64,000 nt of DNA from Armigeres subalbatus (GCF_024139115.2 NC_085141.1:34478120-34542119), one strand, 5' to 3'; counted from the stretch's first letter, positions 34,575-46,222 are shown. Made by a program: numbers and translations. The notes: a model not told the origin generated them from the letters alone.

Positions 34575-37500
34575 ATGCGGAAGTTCTTCCAGGAATTCCT
34601 CCGGAAGTTCCTACTGGAATTCCTCCGGAAGTTCCTCCAGGAATTAATCCAAGTATTCCTCCGGAAGTTCTTCCAGAAATTCCTCCAAAGGTTCTTCCAG
34701 GAATTCCCCCGGGAGTTCTTCCAGGAATTCCTCCAGAAATTCCTGTGGAAGTTCCTCCAGAAATTCCTTCGAAGTTCCTCGAGGAATTCCTCCGGAAGTT
34801 CCTCCAGGAATTCCTCCGAAAGTTCCTCTGGGAATTTCTCCGGGGATTCCTCCGGGAATTCTTACGGAAGTTCCTCCGGAAGTTTCCTCAGGAATTCCCC
34901 CGGAAGTTCCTCCAGGAATTCCCCCGGAAGTTCCTCCAGGAATTCCCCCGGAAGTTCCTCCAGGAATTCTTCCGGAAGTTTCCTCCAAGAATCCCTCCAG
35001 AAGTATCTTCAGTAATTCCTCCAGAGGCTCTCCAGTAATTCTTTCGGAAGTAACTCCAAGAATTCCTCCGGAAGCTCCTCCATGAAATCCTGCGAAAGTT
35101 CTTCCAGGAATTCCTCCGAAGGTTCTTCCAGGAATTCCTCCGGAAGTTCATCCAGGAATTCCTCCGGAAGTTCCTCCAGGAATTCCTCCGGAAGTTCCTC
35201 CAGATATTCCTCCGGAAGTTCCTCCAGGAATTCCTTCGAAGTTCCTCCAGAAATTCCTCCGGAAGTTCCTCCAGGAATTCCTCCGAAAGTTCCTCCAGGC
35301 ATTCCTCCGGAAGTTCCTCCAGGAATTCCTCCGGAAGTTCCTCCAGGCATTCCTCCAGAAGTTCCACCCGGAATTCCTCCCGAAGTTCCTCCAGGAATTC
35401 CTCCGGAAATTCCTCCAGGAATTCCTCCGGAAGTTCCTCCAGGAATTCCTCCGGAAGTTCCTCCAGGAATTCCTCGGAAGTTCCTCCAGGAATTCCTCCG
35501 GAAGTTCCTCCAGGAATTCCTCCGAAGTTCCTCCAGGAATTCCTCCGGAAGTTCCTCCAGGAATTCCTCCGAAGTTCCTCCAGGAATTCCTCCGAAGTTC
35601 CTCCAGGAATTCCTCCGGAAGTTCCTCCAGGAATTCCTCCAAGCTCGTCCTGGAATTCCTCCGGAAGCTCCTCCAGGAATTCCTCCGAAGTTCCTCCAGG
35701 AATTCCTCCGAAGTTCCTCCAGGAATTCCTCCGAAGTTCCTCCAGGAATTCCTCCGGAAGTTCCTCCAGGAATTCCTCCGGAAGTTCCTCCAGGAATTCC
35801 TCCGGAAGTTCCTCCAGGAATTCCTCCGGAAGTTCCTCCAGGAATTCCTCCGAAGTTCCTCCAGGAATTCCTCCGGAAGTTCCTCCAGGAATTCCTCCGG
35901 AAGTTCCTCCAGGAATTCCTCGGAAGTTCCTCCAGGAATTCCTCCGGAAGTTCCTCCAGGAATTCCTCCGGAAGTTCCTCCAGGAATTCCTCCGGAAGTT
36001 CCTCCAGGAATTCCTCCGGAAGTTCCTCCAGGAATTCCTCCGAAGTTCCTCCAGGAATTCCTCCGGAAGTTCCTCCAGGAATTCCTCCGGAAGTTCCTCC
36101 AGGAATTCCTCCGAAGTTCCTCCAGAATTCCTCCGGAAGTTCCTCCAGGAATTCCTCCGGAAGTTCCTCCAGGAATTCCTCCGGAAGTTCCTCCAGGAAT
36201 TCCTCCGGAAGTTCCTCCAGGAATTCCTCCGGAAGTTCCTCCAGGAATTCCTCCGGAAGTTCCTCCAGGAATTCCTCCGAAGTTCCTCCAGGAATTCCTC
36301 CGGAAGTTCCTCCAGGAATTCCTCCGAAGTTCCTCCAGGAATTCCTCCGGAAGTTCCTCCAGGAATTCCTCCGGAAGTTCCTCCAGGAATTCCTCCGGAA
36401 GTTCCTCCAGGAATTCCTCCGGAAGATCCCCCAGGAATTGCTCGTGAAGTCCCCCCAGGAATTCCCCCGGAAGTTCCTCCAGGAAGTTCCTCCGGTTCCT
36501 CCAGGAATTCCTCCGGAGGTTCCTCCAGGAATTCCTCCGGAGGTTCCTCCAGGAATTCCTCCGGAAGTTCCTCCAGGAATTCCTCTGCAAGTTCCTCCAG
36601 GAATTCGTCCGGGAGGTCCCCCAGAAATTCCTCCGGAAGTTCCTCCAGGAATTCCCCCGGAAGTTCCTCCAGGAATTCCCCCGGAAGTTCCTCCAGGAAT
36701 TCCCCCGGAAGTTCCTCCAGGAATTCCCCCGGAAGTTCCTCCAAGAATCCCTCCAGAAGTATCTTCAGTAATTCCTCCAGAGGCTCTCCAGGAATTCTTT
36801 CGGAAGTACCTCCAAGAATTCCTCCGGAAGCTCCTCCATGAAATCTTGCGAAAGTTTCTCCAGGAATTTCTGCAGAAGTTTCTCCAGGAATTCCGCCGGA
36901 AGATCTTCCATGAATTTCCCCCGGAAGTTCCTCCAAGAATTCCTCCGGAAGTTCATCCAGGAATTCCTCCGGAAGTTCCTCCGGGAATTCCTCCGGAAGT
37001 TCCTCCGGGAATTCCTCCGGAAGTTCCTCCGGGAATTCCTCCGGAAGTTCCTCCGGGAATTCCTCCGGAAGTTCCTCCAGGAATTCTTCCGGAAGTTCCT
37101 CCAAGAATCCCTCCAGAAGTATCTTCAGTAATTCCTCCAGAGGCTCTCCAGTAATTATTTCGGAAGTACCTCCAAGAGTTCCTCCGGAAGCTCCTCCATG
37201 AAATCCTGCGAAAGTTCCTCCAGGAATTCCTCCAGAAGTTTCTCCAGGAATTCCGCCGGAAGATCTTCCATGAATTTCCCCCGGAATGTCCTCCAAGAAT
37301 TCCTCCGGAGGTTGCTCCAAGAATTCCTCCAGGAATTCTTCCGAAAGTTCTTCCAGGAATCCCTCCAGAAATATCTTCAGTAATTCCTCCGAAAGTTCTC
37401 CAGTAATTCTTTCGGAAGTACCTCCAAGAATTCCTCCGGAAGCTCCTCCATGAAATCCTACGAAAGTTCCTCCAGGAATTCCTTCAGAAGTTTCTCCATG

Positions 37501-38700
37501 AATTCCGCCGGAAGATCATCCATGAATTTCACCGGAAGTTCATCCAAGAATTGTGCTAGAGGTTCCTCCGGAAGTTCCTACAGAAATTCCTCCAAAAGTT
37601 CATCCAGGAATTCCTCCGGAGGTTCTTCCGAGAATTCCTCCAAAAATTCCTCCAGGAATTCTTCCGGAAGTTCCTCCAGTAATTCCTCCAGAAGTTCCTC
37701 CGGAAATACCTCCAAGAATTCCTCCGGAAATACCTCCAAAAATTCCTCCGGAAGCTCCTCCATGATATCCTCCGAAAGTTCTTCCAGGAATTCTTCCGGA
37801 AGTTCCTCCAAGAATCCCTCCAGAAGTATCTTCAGTAATTCCTCCAGTAATTCTTTCGGAAGTACCGCCAAGAATTCTTCCGAGTGCTCCTCCATGAAAT
37901 CCTACGAAAGTTCCTCCAGGAATTCCTCCAGAAGTTTCTCCAGGAATTCCGCCGGAAGATCTTCCATGAATTGTGCTAGAAGTTCCTCCGGAAGTTCCTG
38001 CAGGAATTCCTCCGAAAGTTCCTCCAGGAATTCCTCCGGAGGTTCTTCCGAGAATTCCTCCGGAGGTTCCTTCAAGGATTCCTTCAGGGATTCTTCCGGA
38101 AGTTCCTCCAGGAATTCCTCCGAAAGTTCCACCAGAAATTCCTCCGGAGGATCCTCCGGGAATTCTTTCGGATGTTCCTTTAAGAATTCATCAGGAGGTT
38201 TCTTGAAGAATTCTTCCGAAAATTCCTCCAGGAATTCTTCCGGAAGTTCCTCCAGGAATTCCTCCGGAATTTCCTCCAGAAGTTCCACCAGTAAATCCTC
38301 CGGAAATACCTCCAAGAAGCTCCTCTAGGAAATCCTCCGAAAGTTCTTCCAGGAATTCCTCCGGAAGTTTCCCCAGAAATTCCGCCGGAAGATCCTCCAG
38401 GAATGCCGTTGGAAGATCTTCCATGAATTTCACCGGAAGGTCATCCAAGAATTGTGCCGGAAGTTCCTCCAGGAATTCCACCGGAAGCTCCTCCGGGCAT
38501 TCCATCGGAAGTTCCTCCAGGAATTCCGCCGGAAGTTCCTCCAGGCATTATCTGGAAGTTCCTTCAGGAATTCCTCTAGAAGCTCCTCCAGGAATTCCGT
38601 CGGAAATTCCTCCAGGCATTCTTTGGAAGTTCCCCCAGGAATTTTTCTAGAAATACCTCCAGAAATTGCACCGAAAGTTCCTCCACGAATTCCGGAAACC
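34575..38700. repeat. 4.1-kb satellite, 24-bp unit, about 170 copies
   Basis: The unit is two related 12-mers, GGAATTCCTCCG and GAAGTTCCTCCA. The central part (about 35640-36420) is nearly uniform, with occasional 23-bp units lacking one G. The flanks (34575-35000 and 36740-38700) are increasingly diverged. A longer block beginning CTCC(A)(A/G)GAATCCCTCCAGAA and including ATCTTCAGTAATTCCTCC and CTCCTCCATGAAATC recurs at about 34983, 36739, 37099, 37353 and 37806, giving a higher-order organisation. Because 24 is divisible by three and the unit lacks stops, very long frames appear on both strands (up to about 810 codons). They encode only 8-residue repeats such as PPEVPPGI or EEFLEELP, so I do not call a gene. 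Confidence 0.95.
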
Positions 38701-41338
38701 CAATGTAATCGTTCAAAAATTGATCTAGAATGCGGCATCGCAAACAATTCATTGCTTGCCATTTCGAGCTCCAAATTTAATCCGAGCCACGCAAGATTCG
38801 TTCTGCTAGTTCATTATAAACATTGGTGCCCTAGTATCATTAGCGGTAACAAAAAAACTTATCCAACAAAATACGTTGCCATGCCATTTGCCACATAACC
38901 GAAGACCCCGACCTATGAGAGCAAACCTGTTCTCTTTCAAACTGAAATCTTTTGTGCCCACTAACAATGCACATGTCTCGACGAGTCTCCAGGTCCGGTT
39001 CCGGCGTTGTTGCTTCATAATCCTTTTCGCGTGCGCTCGAAAGGCTGATTACTTTTATCTTTGATGTTTTTTTTCTCGCTTGCTATGAAAAAGCTCGGCG
39101 CGAGATCCCTATCCCGCCTGGTAACGCTTCCGCAACACTCATTTGGTTCGGTCAAAAAGAAAGCAACAGTAGTTCCAAAAGGAAAAGCTCACTCTAGTCT
39201 TGGGTGATGCTTCGTCGCGTTCCTCCGATACCTATTTCACTTTTGTTCAGCTAGACACTTACCTTACCTGCCTCAATACTGCCGTTGTAATCGAAAAACA
39301 AGGAACAGACGAGATGCAAAAGAGCAGCCTGAATATAAAACTCAACAGAGACTTGCTGTCTAATTCAACAAAGGTAACATGTGTTACATGCATTGGGGAG
39401 AGCGAAATAAATCGAACTATATGTGGATTGAACATTCACTGACGCAGGTAGCACAAGCAGAGTGATTTTATTAGGAAGTCATTAAATGATTTAGAGCGTT
39501 GTTTGCATTAGTTAATATACTAACGGATTGACTGATTGTGGTGAGTTGTAAAAAAGATAGTTTCGAAAAAAAATCATCAAGTTTGAGGAGTTTTATGAGT
39601 TAGGATTAGTCACGTTACTTATTTGAATCCCCAATGAGTGCATCTTAACCACACTCTTCTACATCGAATGAAGAGGTATGGAAATTGAACACTGCACCGC
39701 CACAAGCTTTGATATGATTGACCGAGAAAGGAAAATGCGCCCGGAACAATTCACGTTTTGTTTATGATCGGCGGAATCTGCTCCGATCCTAGAGATACAT
39801 TCGAATCAATAGCAATTATTATTGCCGAACCACAAACAGATACATTGTAAAACACGGATGAATGTGTTGTATATGGTTATGGATCTTGTTTTGTAATTTC
39901 TTCGGATACTATTGAATGTTCACTCTTTCGTTGTCTCACGGTATGATCTAATCGATAATGGGTACTTTGAATGGGAAAGAGCTGACCTAATGATGGTTAA
40001 TAGGTATGACAAATTGTGTCAGGTTGGAATGAGAATTGCCATATGAGAATAAGGTCATTAAAATTCATATCAATCGATCAGCCGTCTGTGTTATTAACAT
40101 TGGCTGTACTTAGGAGAGCTCCATTAATTACGTAACGCAGAAATTGGTCATTTTCAACCCCGCTCCCCCCTACACTTTTTTATGAAACATCTGAAAATTC
40201 TGTATGGATCGTAACACTTCGCTCAACCCCCCTCCCCCCATGTTTTGAAGATGAACAAGTTGGGCGTTCACCATGTGTGAAAAAGCCATCTACTGCTCTT
40301 TTTTTCTAATTGAAAATTTTCCGGTTCCGAAAGCTTTATTGGCCCATTCATTTCATGTGTATTATTCGATACCAAAACAAGAATCGAAAAATAGCTCCGA
40401 CTAACAAGCTATGATAAAACGTTTTGCTCCCGCTCATTTGCCATTGGGTATTAGTTTATTTTTGCCCAGATGTGTAAAATAAGTTGAAATGCATAATTAG
40501 CACTGCTGCCCCTCAAAGTCTGTCTCACGCGATATGCTAAATATCGAGAGTGTCTACAGGGATGAGAAATACGTTTGCGTGGCAGTTCGAATGTTGCGAA
40601 GTGTGACTTCAACGTATTCAATGGAAATTCGCAGGCAACAAACCACTAGATTGGATAATTCTAATTTTGTGACCAAATAATGTCGGACTTTTTCCAGTCA
40701 ATTAATGAACACTAGTCGATTAATGGGGTCGTAAACTGCCATTGCAGCCCATGAGCATCACAATTTTCGAACAGGGCATAAATCGACAAATAAGTCACTC
40801 AATAAAATCTAAAAAAAAAAACAGGTAACGCTACCCATTTTCGATGTTTTCAATCCATGAAATTTGTTTACGCATCAATGTTCCAATAAAACCATTATTT
40901 TCATGGAACAACTCGGGTCGTTTGTTCTTTCCGAACTCTTATTACCGTCCCATCTGACTACGAAACGACTAATAAAACGTCAGATTCATTGCGTTCGCTT
41001 AGCAGCGTTCACCAGCAGCAATTTTCCCGGTTGTAAATCACTGGGAAAAACAAGACCGTTCGGCCATAATGAGCGAGAAGTTATTGGCTGCTGGAGTAAG
41101 CGCGTGTCTGCTTTCCGAACATAATAATAAGAACTATTTCGTCTACCAACGCGGAAGCTGTTGGCACGCGGCTTGTTATGGTAAGCAATGTGCAACAAAG
41201 GGCGTACATATGAGCGGTAGTGCAATACAACTTTGTTAGGAAAAGGGAAGCCGATTTTAGTACAACGAATGTGTAGATGATTGCATACCAGGTAGTGTGC
41301 GTGTATTTACCATAAAAAAATCCATAAATCGAAATTTT
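38701..41338. other. Intergenic, no convincing gene
   Basis: Short chance frames only. A common mosquito motif with CCCCGCTCCCCCCTACAC and CAACCCCCCTCCCCCC lies at 40130-40240. It resembles the ends of the MITE at 51226-51394 (ATTACGTAACGC against GAACGTTACGC). Confidence 0.4.
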
Positions 41339-41835
41339 CTGCAAAGCCATTTTGCCGAAAGAGTCATTTGGCCGAACGCCATTTTGTCGAATAGTTGAAA
41401 TACGTTTCCTTATTAAGTGTGTGAAGTGAGTTGTGGGAAGTGAGAAGTGCGAAGGGTTTGTAGTGGGGAGCAATAAGTGAGAAGTGACAACTGAGAAATG
41501 ATTATTGTGAAGTTATTGGTAAGAAGTGAGATGTAATAGGTGAGGAGTGAGATGTGATAAGTGAGATAGCGAGTAGCAAGCAATACGAAGCAAGATCATG
41601 ACTGAATGTAGAATAAACAAAGAAGAAGGAAGGAAAAAATAAGATAAAAGATAGAAGAAAGAAGAAGAAACGAGGAAGAAGGAAGAAATAAGGAAGAAGG
41701 GAAGAGGAAGAAAAAAGAAGGAAGAATAAAGCAGTTCTTTGTTCTCAGTTTACTTTTCTCTTTTCACTTTTTACTGCTCACTTCCTACTTCTTATTACTC
41801 ACTATTAAATGGCGTTCGGCCAAATGGCGTGGATT
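41339..41835. repeat. Inverted-end repeat with purine-rich core
   Basis: The left edge has GCCATTTTGCCGAAAGAGTC and TTTGGCCGAACGCCATTT; the right edge has AAATGGCGTTCGGCCAAATG, its inverted counterpart. The core is a degenerate GAAGTGAGAAGTG tract turning into AGAAGAAAGAAG and then CACTTTTTACTGCTCACTTCC. It belongs to the same TTTGGCCGAAA group as 22178-23585. Confidence 0.65.
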
Positions 41836-41949
41836 CGTGGATTCTTTTTCGCAAATTTCATATCAATTTGTACATTTCGAAACATGTGCTGTGATTTTCG
41901 TACGGCTGAGTTACCGAATAATATGCAATTAATTCACTACTAGTGGCAG

Positions 41950-42130
41950 ACGATGATGGAAGATTATCAGCGATATCACTTTATAGACGGCATTTAGAAT
42001 GATGATCGCTCAGAAGTTCTCACTCCAATTTGTCGCCTTTCTTGTTAATAGGACATACGATGCCTTCCTTCCACTGCTCCGGTAGCTATTCTGCTTCCCA
42101 GATTATCAATTTGTATAGACAGGTTGCCAG
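41950..42130 (-). pseudogene. LINE reverse transcriptase fragment
   Basis: On the minus strand LPEQWKEGIVCPINKKGDKL is readable at about 42105-42030, followed in another frame by AIIILNAVYKVIS. These match the RT finger region of the RTE copy at 55.6-56.6 kb (LPQEWMESVVCPIYKKGDKL, RAITLLNAAYKVLS). The fragment is cut by stops and truncated at the fold-back repeat beginning at 42131. Confidence 0.7.
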
Positions 42131-42510
42131 AATTGCAATAAAGGCAATCGGTACAATTCCACAGAACATTGTACGATGAGTGAATGATCTTTCATTCAGT
42201 TTTCGGCTGATTTATTATTCGTTGGGTTGTGTAGTGTAGAATTCATTGATTGTCATGAAAAACGAGCACATATTATTAATATGTGTTGTGGCACGTTTAC
42301 ATTTACATATCTTTGAGCACGCGCGAAACCACACATCGTAGGCATCTCTGATTGAATGCGTATGTTCTTTATGGAAATCAATAAATTTCAAAGTACACAG
42401 CACAACTAAAATAATAAATCAGCCGAAAACTAATTAAAAGATTATATAATCATCGTACAATGTTCTGTGGATTTGTTCTTTGACACACCAATTGCCTTTG
42501 TTGCAATTGT
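42131..42510. repeat. Fold-back repeat, about 115-bp arms
   Basis: The left arm AATTGCAATAAAGGCAATCG... CACAGAACATTGTACGATGA ... TTTTCGGCTGATTTATTATT is repeated inverted at about 42395-42510. The loop contains CACATATTATTAATATGTG, a second perfect palindrome. No coding capacity. Confidence 0.8.
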
Positions 42511-44154
42511 GGGTCCAATCCGGCTTTCCGTGTTCCGAGGTGTATTTTCCTACATATGTTGTTTGAAACCGCATGGCAAATTTGAAATAAAATGCGCCAG
42601 ATTATGTAACAAGGGACTGTGCTGAAATTTTTTGCGTCTTCTTTTTTCACCCTAAAGCACAATCCTGGGGAGGGGGTGCTCCGAATTCGACAATTTTTTG
42701 TTTCCTGGGCCAATCTATCGAGCATTATGACCGTACAATTCGTAGTTGCTCCTCGATAGATTAGAACTTGCGAAATTGCACAGAGAAGCAATTAAATGGG
42801 GCTTGGGCTGTCATATCCATTATCAATGTTGTACACGTTTCGGAAGTTCATACATTTTCAGTCAAAAACGGCACCGGATACCTCCTTACGATCATATAGG
42901 AAAAAAAAAGGAATCAGAAAAATTATTTAAGCTCTTTTAGTGGAAAGTACTAAACTCGTCATAGACAGTTAAAAAAAGGAATGTTAGTCCGACTTTCGTT
43001 GCTATTAGAGACCGAGAACACCTCTGCATCTCTACGATTGTCTTGGGAATAGATATTGTATTGGTTATATGTAAAGGATATTTTATCTGGATTCACTTCG
43101 GTAAGCGATGCGATCAATGGGATGAGATATATGAACGCGCATATAAAATATTCTATTCACGTTCCACAAAACCACTTACCGACCTCACAAAACAGAACAA
43201 AATGTTTCGGATGATCGCGTGATCGTTCTGCGTTCCGATTTGTCTCAAATGCCGAACATTACTCATATTCCGAGCACTCGCATTTAAATCACTATTTCAA
43301 CCTAATACGCGTGGCGTGGTTCTATCCATAGGAATTCGTTTGTAACAAAACAGTAAAAATGACTCGGATCTGGAAAATGTTTCGTGTTGTCCATCGATTC
43401 TTCGCCGATTGTCCCGGTTTTTATTCTCTTATTGATTATTCGTTGCTTGTTTTCAAAAGGCTGGGCTGCGAAGCCTTATACGAACTCCTTAAATTTCCCG
43501 AGGACCTTATGCACAGTTTTGTGAGCTGCACCTCTTTGATGAACAGACGCTTGTCGCACCGTCACATAGGAGCAAACCCCCTTCCCTGTCAGTATACACC
43601 CAAAGTTTTCACCCGATCCTTCCTAAGTTTGCTCGTATCCAGGAGAGGTAGGAATAGAAGTTGCTGGGCAGAAGGCAGACCACACAATAGACTCCACTTT
43701 ATTCCTTCAGATGCTCGAAGTACTAATGGTACGCCATGTTCAGCATTCACAGTACCCTGTTTTTCGTGTATGCTCTAAAGATTTTGCGCAACAACCTTTA
43801 CAACCGCATTCAAGATAGATTCTTCTAGCGGGTCACTTTTTAGTGACTTGTTCATTTTTCGAGTAAGTCCTAATTTTTTTTTATTTCGAGTCGCTCTCAA
43901 CTTAGTTATTAGCTTTCCAATAATGAATATATATATACTGTGATGAATGTTTATACTGTGAGGTAAGCAGAATGCGATCGAGAATCCAAACATATTCCTA
44001 AGCCAAACTGCAGACTTTATTAGTCTAATTTTTTTGAAAAAGCTATTAAACTCCATAATTAATGAATTATTAAAAATTGATTTTTTTAAATTCAACATGA
44101 ACTTTCTGGTGTTTCAAAGAAACCAATAGTTAGCAGGGAACTGCTCAAATGACC
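42511..44154. other. Intergenic, no convincing gene
   Basis: A 139-codon frame at 43359-43778 starts with ATG (MTRIWKMFRVVHRFFADCPG) but shows no recognisable domain and has ordinary intergenic composition around it. I leave it uncalled. Confidence 0.35.
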
Positions 44155-44422
44155 TTAATAAGTTGTTTAGGCGTCCAAAATTCATTAAAAAGAAGTTTCT
44201 TCGGAGTATCAAATGGTAGTTCAAACTCAAAGTTTCAAAATATTTGAAATTTCACAATTATTTTATTTATCAGTTATTAATCAGAATTATTTTGTGAACT
44301 ATTCAAAAATAAGAATACTGTGAAATTTAAAATATTTTGAAATTTTGAATTTGAACTACCATTTGATACTCCGAAGATACTTCTTTTTAAGGAATTTTCG
44401 GAAGCCTAAACAAACTATTTAG
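44155..44422. repeat. Fold-back MITE, about 100-bp arms
   Basis: The left arm TTGTTTAGGCGTCCAAAATTC ... CGGAGTATCAAATGGTAGTTC is matched by the inverted right arm GAACTACCATTTGATACTCCG ... GAAGCCTAAACAAACTATTTAG. The right arm is interrupted by the retroposon at 44423, and the last 25 bases are duplicated at 45379-45403. Confidence 0.8.
44398..44422 (+). repeat. Target-site duplication, left copy
   Basis: T + CGGAAGCCTAAACAAAC + TATTTAG, identical to 45379-45403. It is the end of a fold-back MITE arm, which shows which copy is original. Confidence 0.9.
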
Positions 44423-44983
44423 CTTGAGCTTGAGCTTGAGCTTGAGCTTGAGCTTGATTGACTGCTCGTAGTTGCTACTCCATTATGACCAGATCAGCTG
44501 TTCTTGCACAGGGAACCAACAGATGTTTGCTTGGGACTAGCACACATCTTCAATGTACAAGTACTGGTGATCTCATTTGTTAGGTCATACTGGCGCCTGC
44601 CACGTCAGAATGCAAGTCAATGTAGGGAAGGGGGAGGAAATGATGATGCAATCACTCGCCCACTGCAAGCCGAATATACCTCTGCACTTGCCACGAGTTC
44701 ATGCGGAATTTGTTGGAATTTCTGGGTTAGGTTGGAGAGGCAAATGTCCGTCTTGGTTAACGAGCTGCCAATGTGATAGATAGGAGAAGGTAACTGATGG
44801 AATTTCTAATGGGATGTAGGAAACGAGCTCTATAAGTTCATTTCCAATTCTAGCAGATTACTGTTAGAATACTCAAATTGAAGGTATAGGAATAGTAATG
44901 GAAACGGTATGGAAGTCCATTTCCAGTTCTAGCGATTGCTAGAACATGAGAAATAAAGAGAAAGATACAAAGTAAGAGAATGG

Positions 44984-45059
44984 AACGGACCTAGGATTGA
45001 CCCCACGACCTCCTGCGTATGAGGCAGATGCAGTAGCCATATGACTACCAAGCCCGCCT
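44984..45059 (-). repeat. tRNA-like module of the composite retroposon
   Basis: On the minus strand GGCGGGCTTGGTAGTCATAT, GGCTACTGCATCTGCC, TCATACGCAGGAGGTCG and TGGGGTCAATCCTAGG fold roughly as a tRNA. The loop would place CAT as anticodon, and GGGTCAATCC is a near match to box B. It is a SINE head rather than a working tRNA gene. Confidence 0.6.
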
Positions 45060-45060
45060 C

Positions 45061-45378
45061 GAAACAAGAGAGATCACGCACTGAACTGATTAATTTTATT
45101 ACCGGCCGCGCAATGCAGAACACAATGATTCGGCCGACCGCGCGATCGTTCTGCTGTCCGAAACATGAGAGATCACGCACTGAACTGATTACTTTTACCA
45201 CCGGCCGCGCCACGCAGACCACAATCGTCCCTCCGCCCACGCGATCGTTCTGCTGTCCGAAACATGAGAGATCACGCACTGAACTGATTAATTTTATTAC
45301 CGGCCGCGCAATGCAGAACACAATAATTCGGCCAACCGCGCGATCGTTCTGCTGTCCGAAACAAGAGAGATCACGCAC
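45061..45378 (-). repeat. 99-bp tandem array, 3.2 copies
   Basis: Units start at 45061, 45160, 45259 and 45358, exactly 99 bp apart. Each contains GAGATCACGCACTGAACTGA, GGCCGCGC and GCGATCGTTCTGCTGTCCG. Units one and three are closest; unit two differs at several places. On the minus strand each full unit has TCAGTTCAGTGCGTG, including an arthropod initiator. As 99 is divisible by three, frames of 120-149 codons are open on both strands, but these are only repeats of 33 residues. Confidence 0.9.
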
Positions 45379-45403
45379 TCGGAAGCCTAAACAAACTATT
45401 TAG

Positions 45404-46155
45404 GTTTAAAAATGACTCTTTGGCCTCTGGTAAGAATCTGTGCTATGGTTAATTATGAATTAATGTAATCTGGAAGCAAATTTAATATATTTAAGTCGCT
45501 AATTTAGAAATGATTGTTTACTAAAATTCTTAGATTAAGTAGGGTTACTGCTCCTGGACTTTATCTCAAGGCTCTGATACTCATCCTTCTGGATTCCTGC
45601 TATACCAACCAGCAACCAACCGAACATTCCGACCTGATGAATTCCGCCCGGCAACTGCTTCCCACCTATTTGCTACCAACACCACACTATCTGGTATTCC
45701 AACAAATCTGTGTTACAATTTGTGACTCACTGCCTTTTTATTATCTTCATATAAAACTAAACTTTGATCACGTTTTCTATAATAGCAAGTGTTACTGGTT
45801 AAATCATTCCAAATCTTATTCATCAAGTTCTCACGCGCGAGTTAACTCAAAGGGGCAATTTTGAAGGAGCTTGAATTTTTCAAGGATAATCCTTTCGTTT
45901 CACTCATTTACCGAAAAATCAATCGAGGCAAAAATCATGCAAGATTTTATCATGATTCAAATCGTACATGAGTTTTGAGATATTGAGTTTCTCCTGACGC
46001 TGATTAAATGTCACTATTTGGACACTTTTTCTGCAAATAAAGGTCACTATTTGGTCTTTTTTTCGACATTGATCGCTACCAGCCCTGCATATACGATGGA
46101 ACATTTACGCAACACCCTGTGGACTAGTGTAAAATTTACTATTTTACGGTTCACT
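45404..46155. other. Intergenic, no convincing gene
   Basis: A frame at 45514-45864 has no recognisable domain. Nothing else seen. Confidence 0.35.
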
Positions 46156-46222
46156 TTACTAGGGGGAATCGAACCCGCACTCCAAAGCATGTAAATGAAC
46201 AAACACGACTGAGGCGGCCACT
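46156..46222 (-). repeat. tRNA-like SINE head fragment
   Basis: On the minus strand GTGGCCGCCTCAGTCGTG and GTGCGGGTTCGATTCCCCC resemble the D and T arms of a tRNA with a perfect box B (GGTTCGATTCC). The body that should follow is not recognised. Confidence 0.45.

Larger units (their letters stand above)
44423..45378 (-). mobile_element. Composite retroposon with 25-bp target duplication
   Basis: The insertion is flanked by identical 24-25-bp direct repeats, starting CGGAAGCCTAAACAAAC at 44399 and 45380. Read on the minus strand it consists of a 99-bp tandem array (45378-45061), a tRNA-like module (45059-44984), a body of about 500 bases and a tail of (CTCAAG)n repeats at 44423-44453. A tail of short tandem repeats plus a long, variable-length target duplication is the mark of target-primed reverse transcription. 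It has no reading frame for its own enzymes, so it must have used those of a LINE. A second, 5'-truncated copy of the body and tail lies at 53303-53490. Confidence 0.85.

Noticed and set aside
34888..37320. Giant repetitive protein gene (810 codons minus, 690 codons plus)
   Set aside because: Open frames on both strands follow from a stop-free 24-bp repeat; frames switch at 23-bp units, and no start context or non-repeat domain exists.
34575..38700. CRISPR array
   Set aside because: No unique spacers; it is a contiguous 24-bp satellite in eukaryotic DNA.
43359..43778. 139-codon protein gene
   Set aside because: ATG start but no recognisable domain, ordinary intergenic composition and no splice context.
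44929..45403. 149- and 120-codon genes
   Set aside because: They are frames through a 99-bp tandem repeat on opposite strands; 99 is divisible by three.
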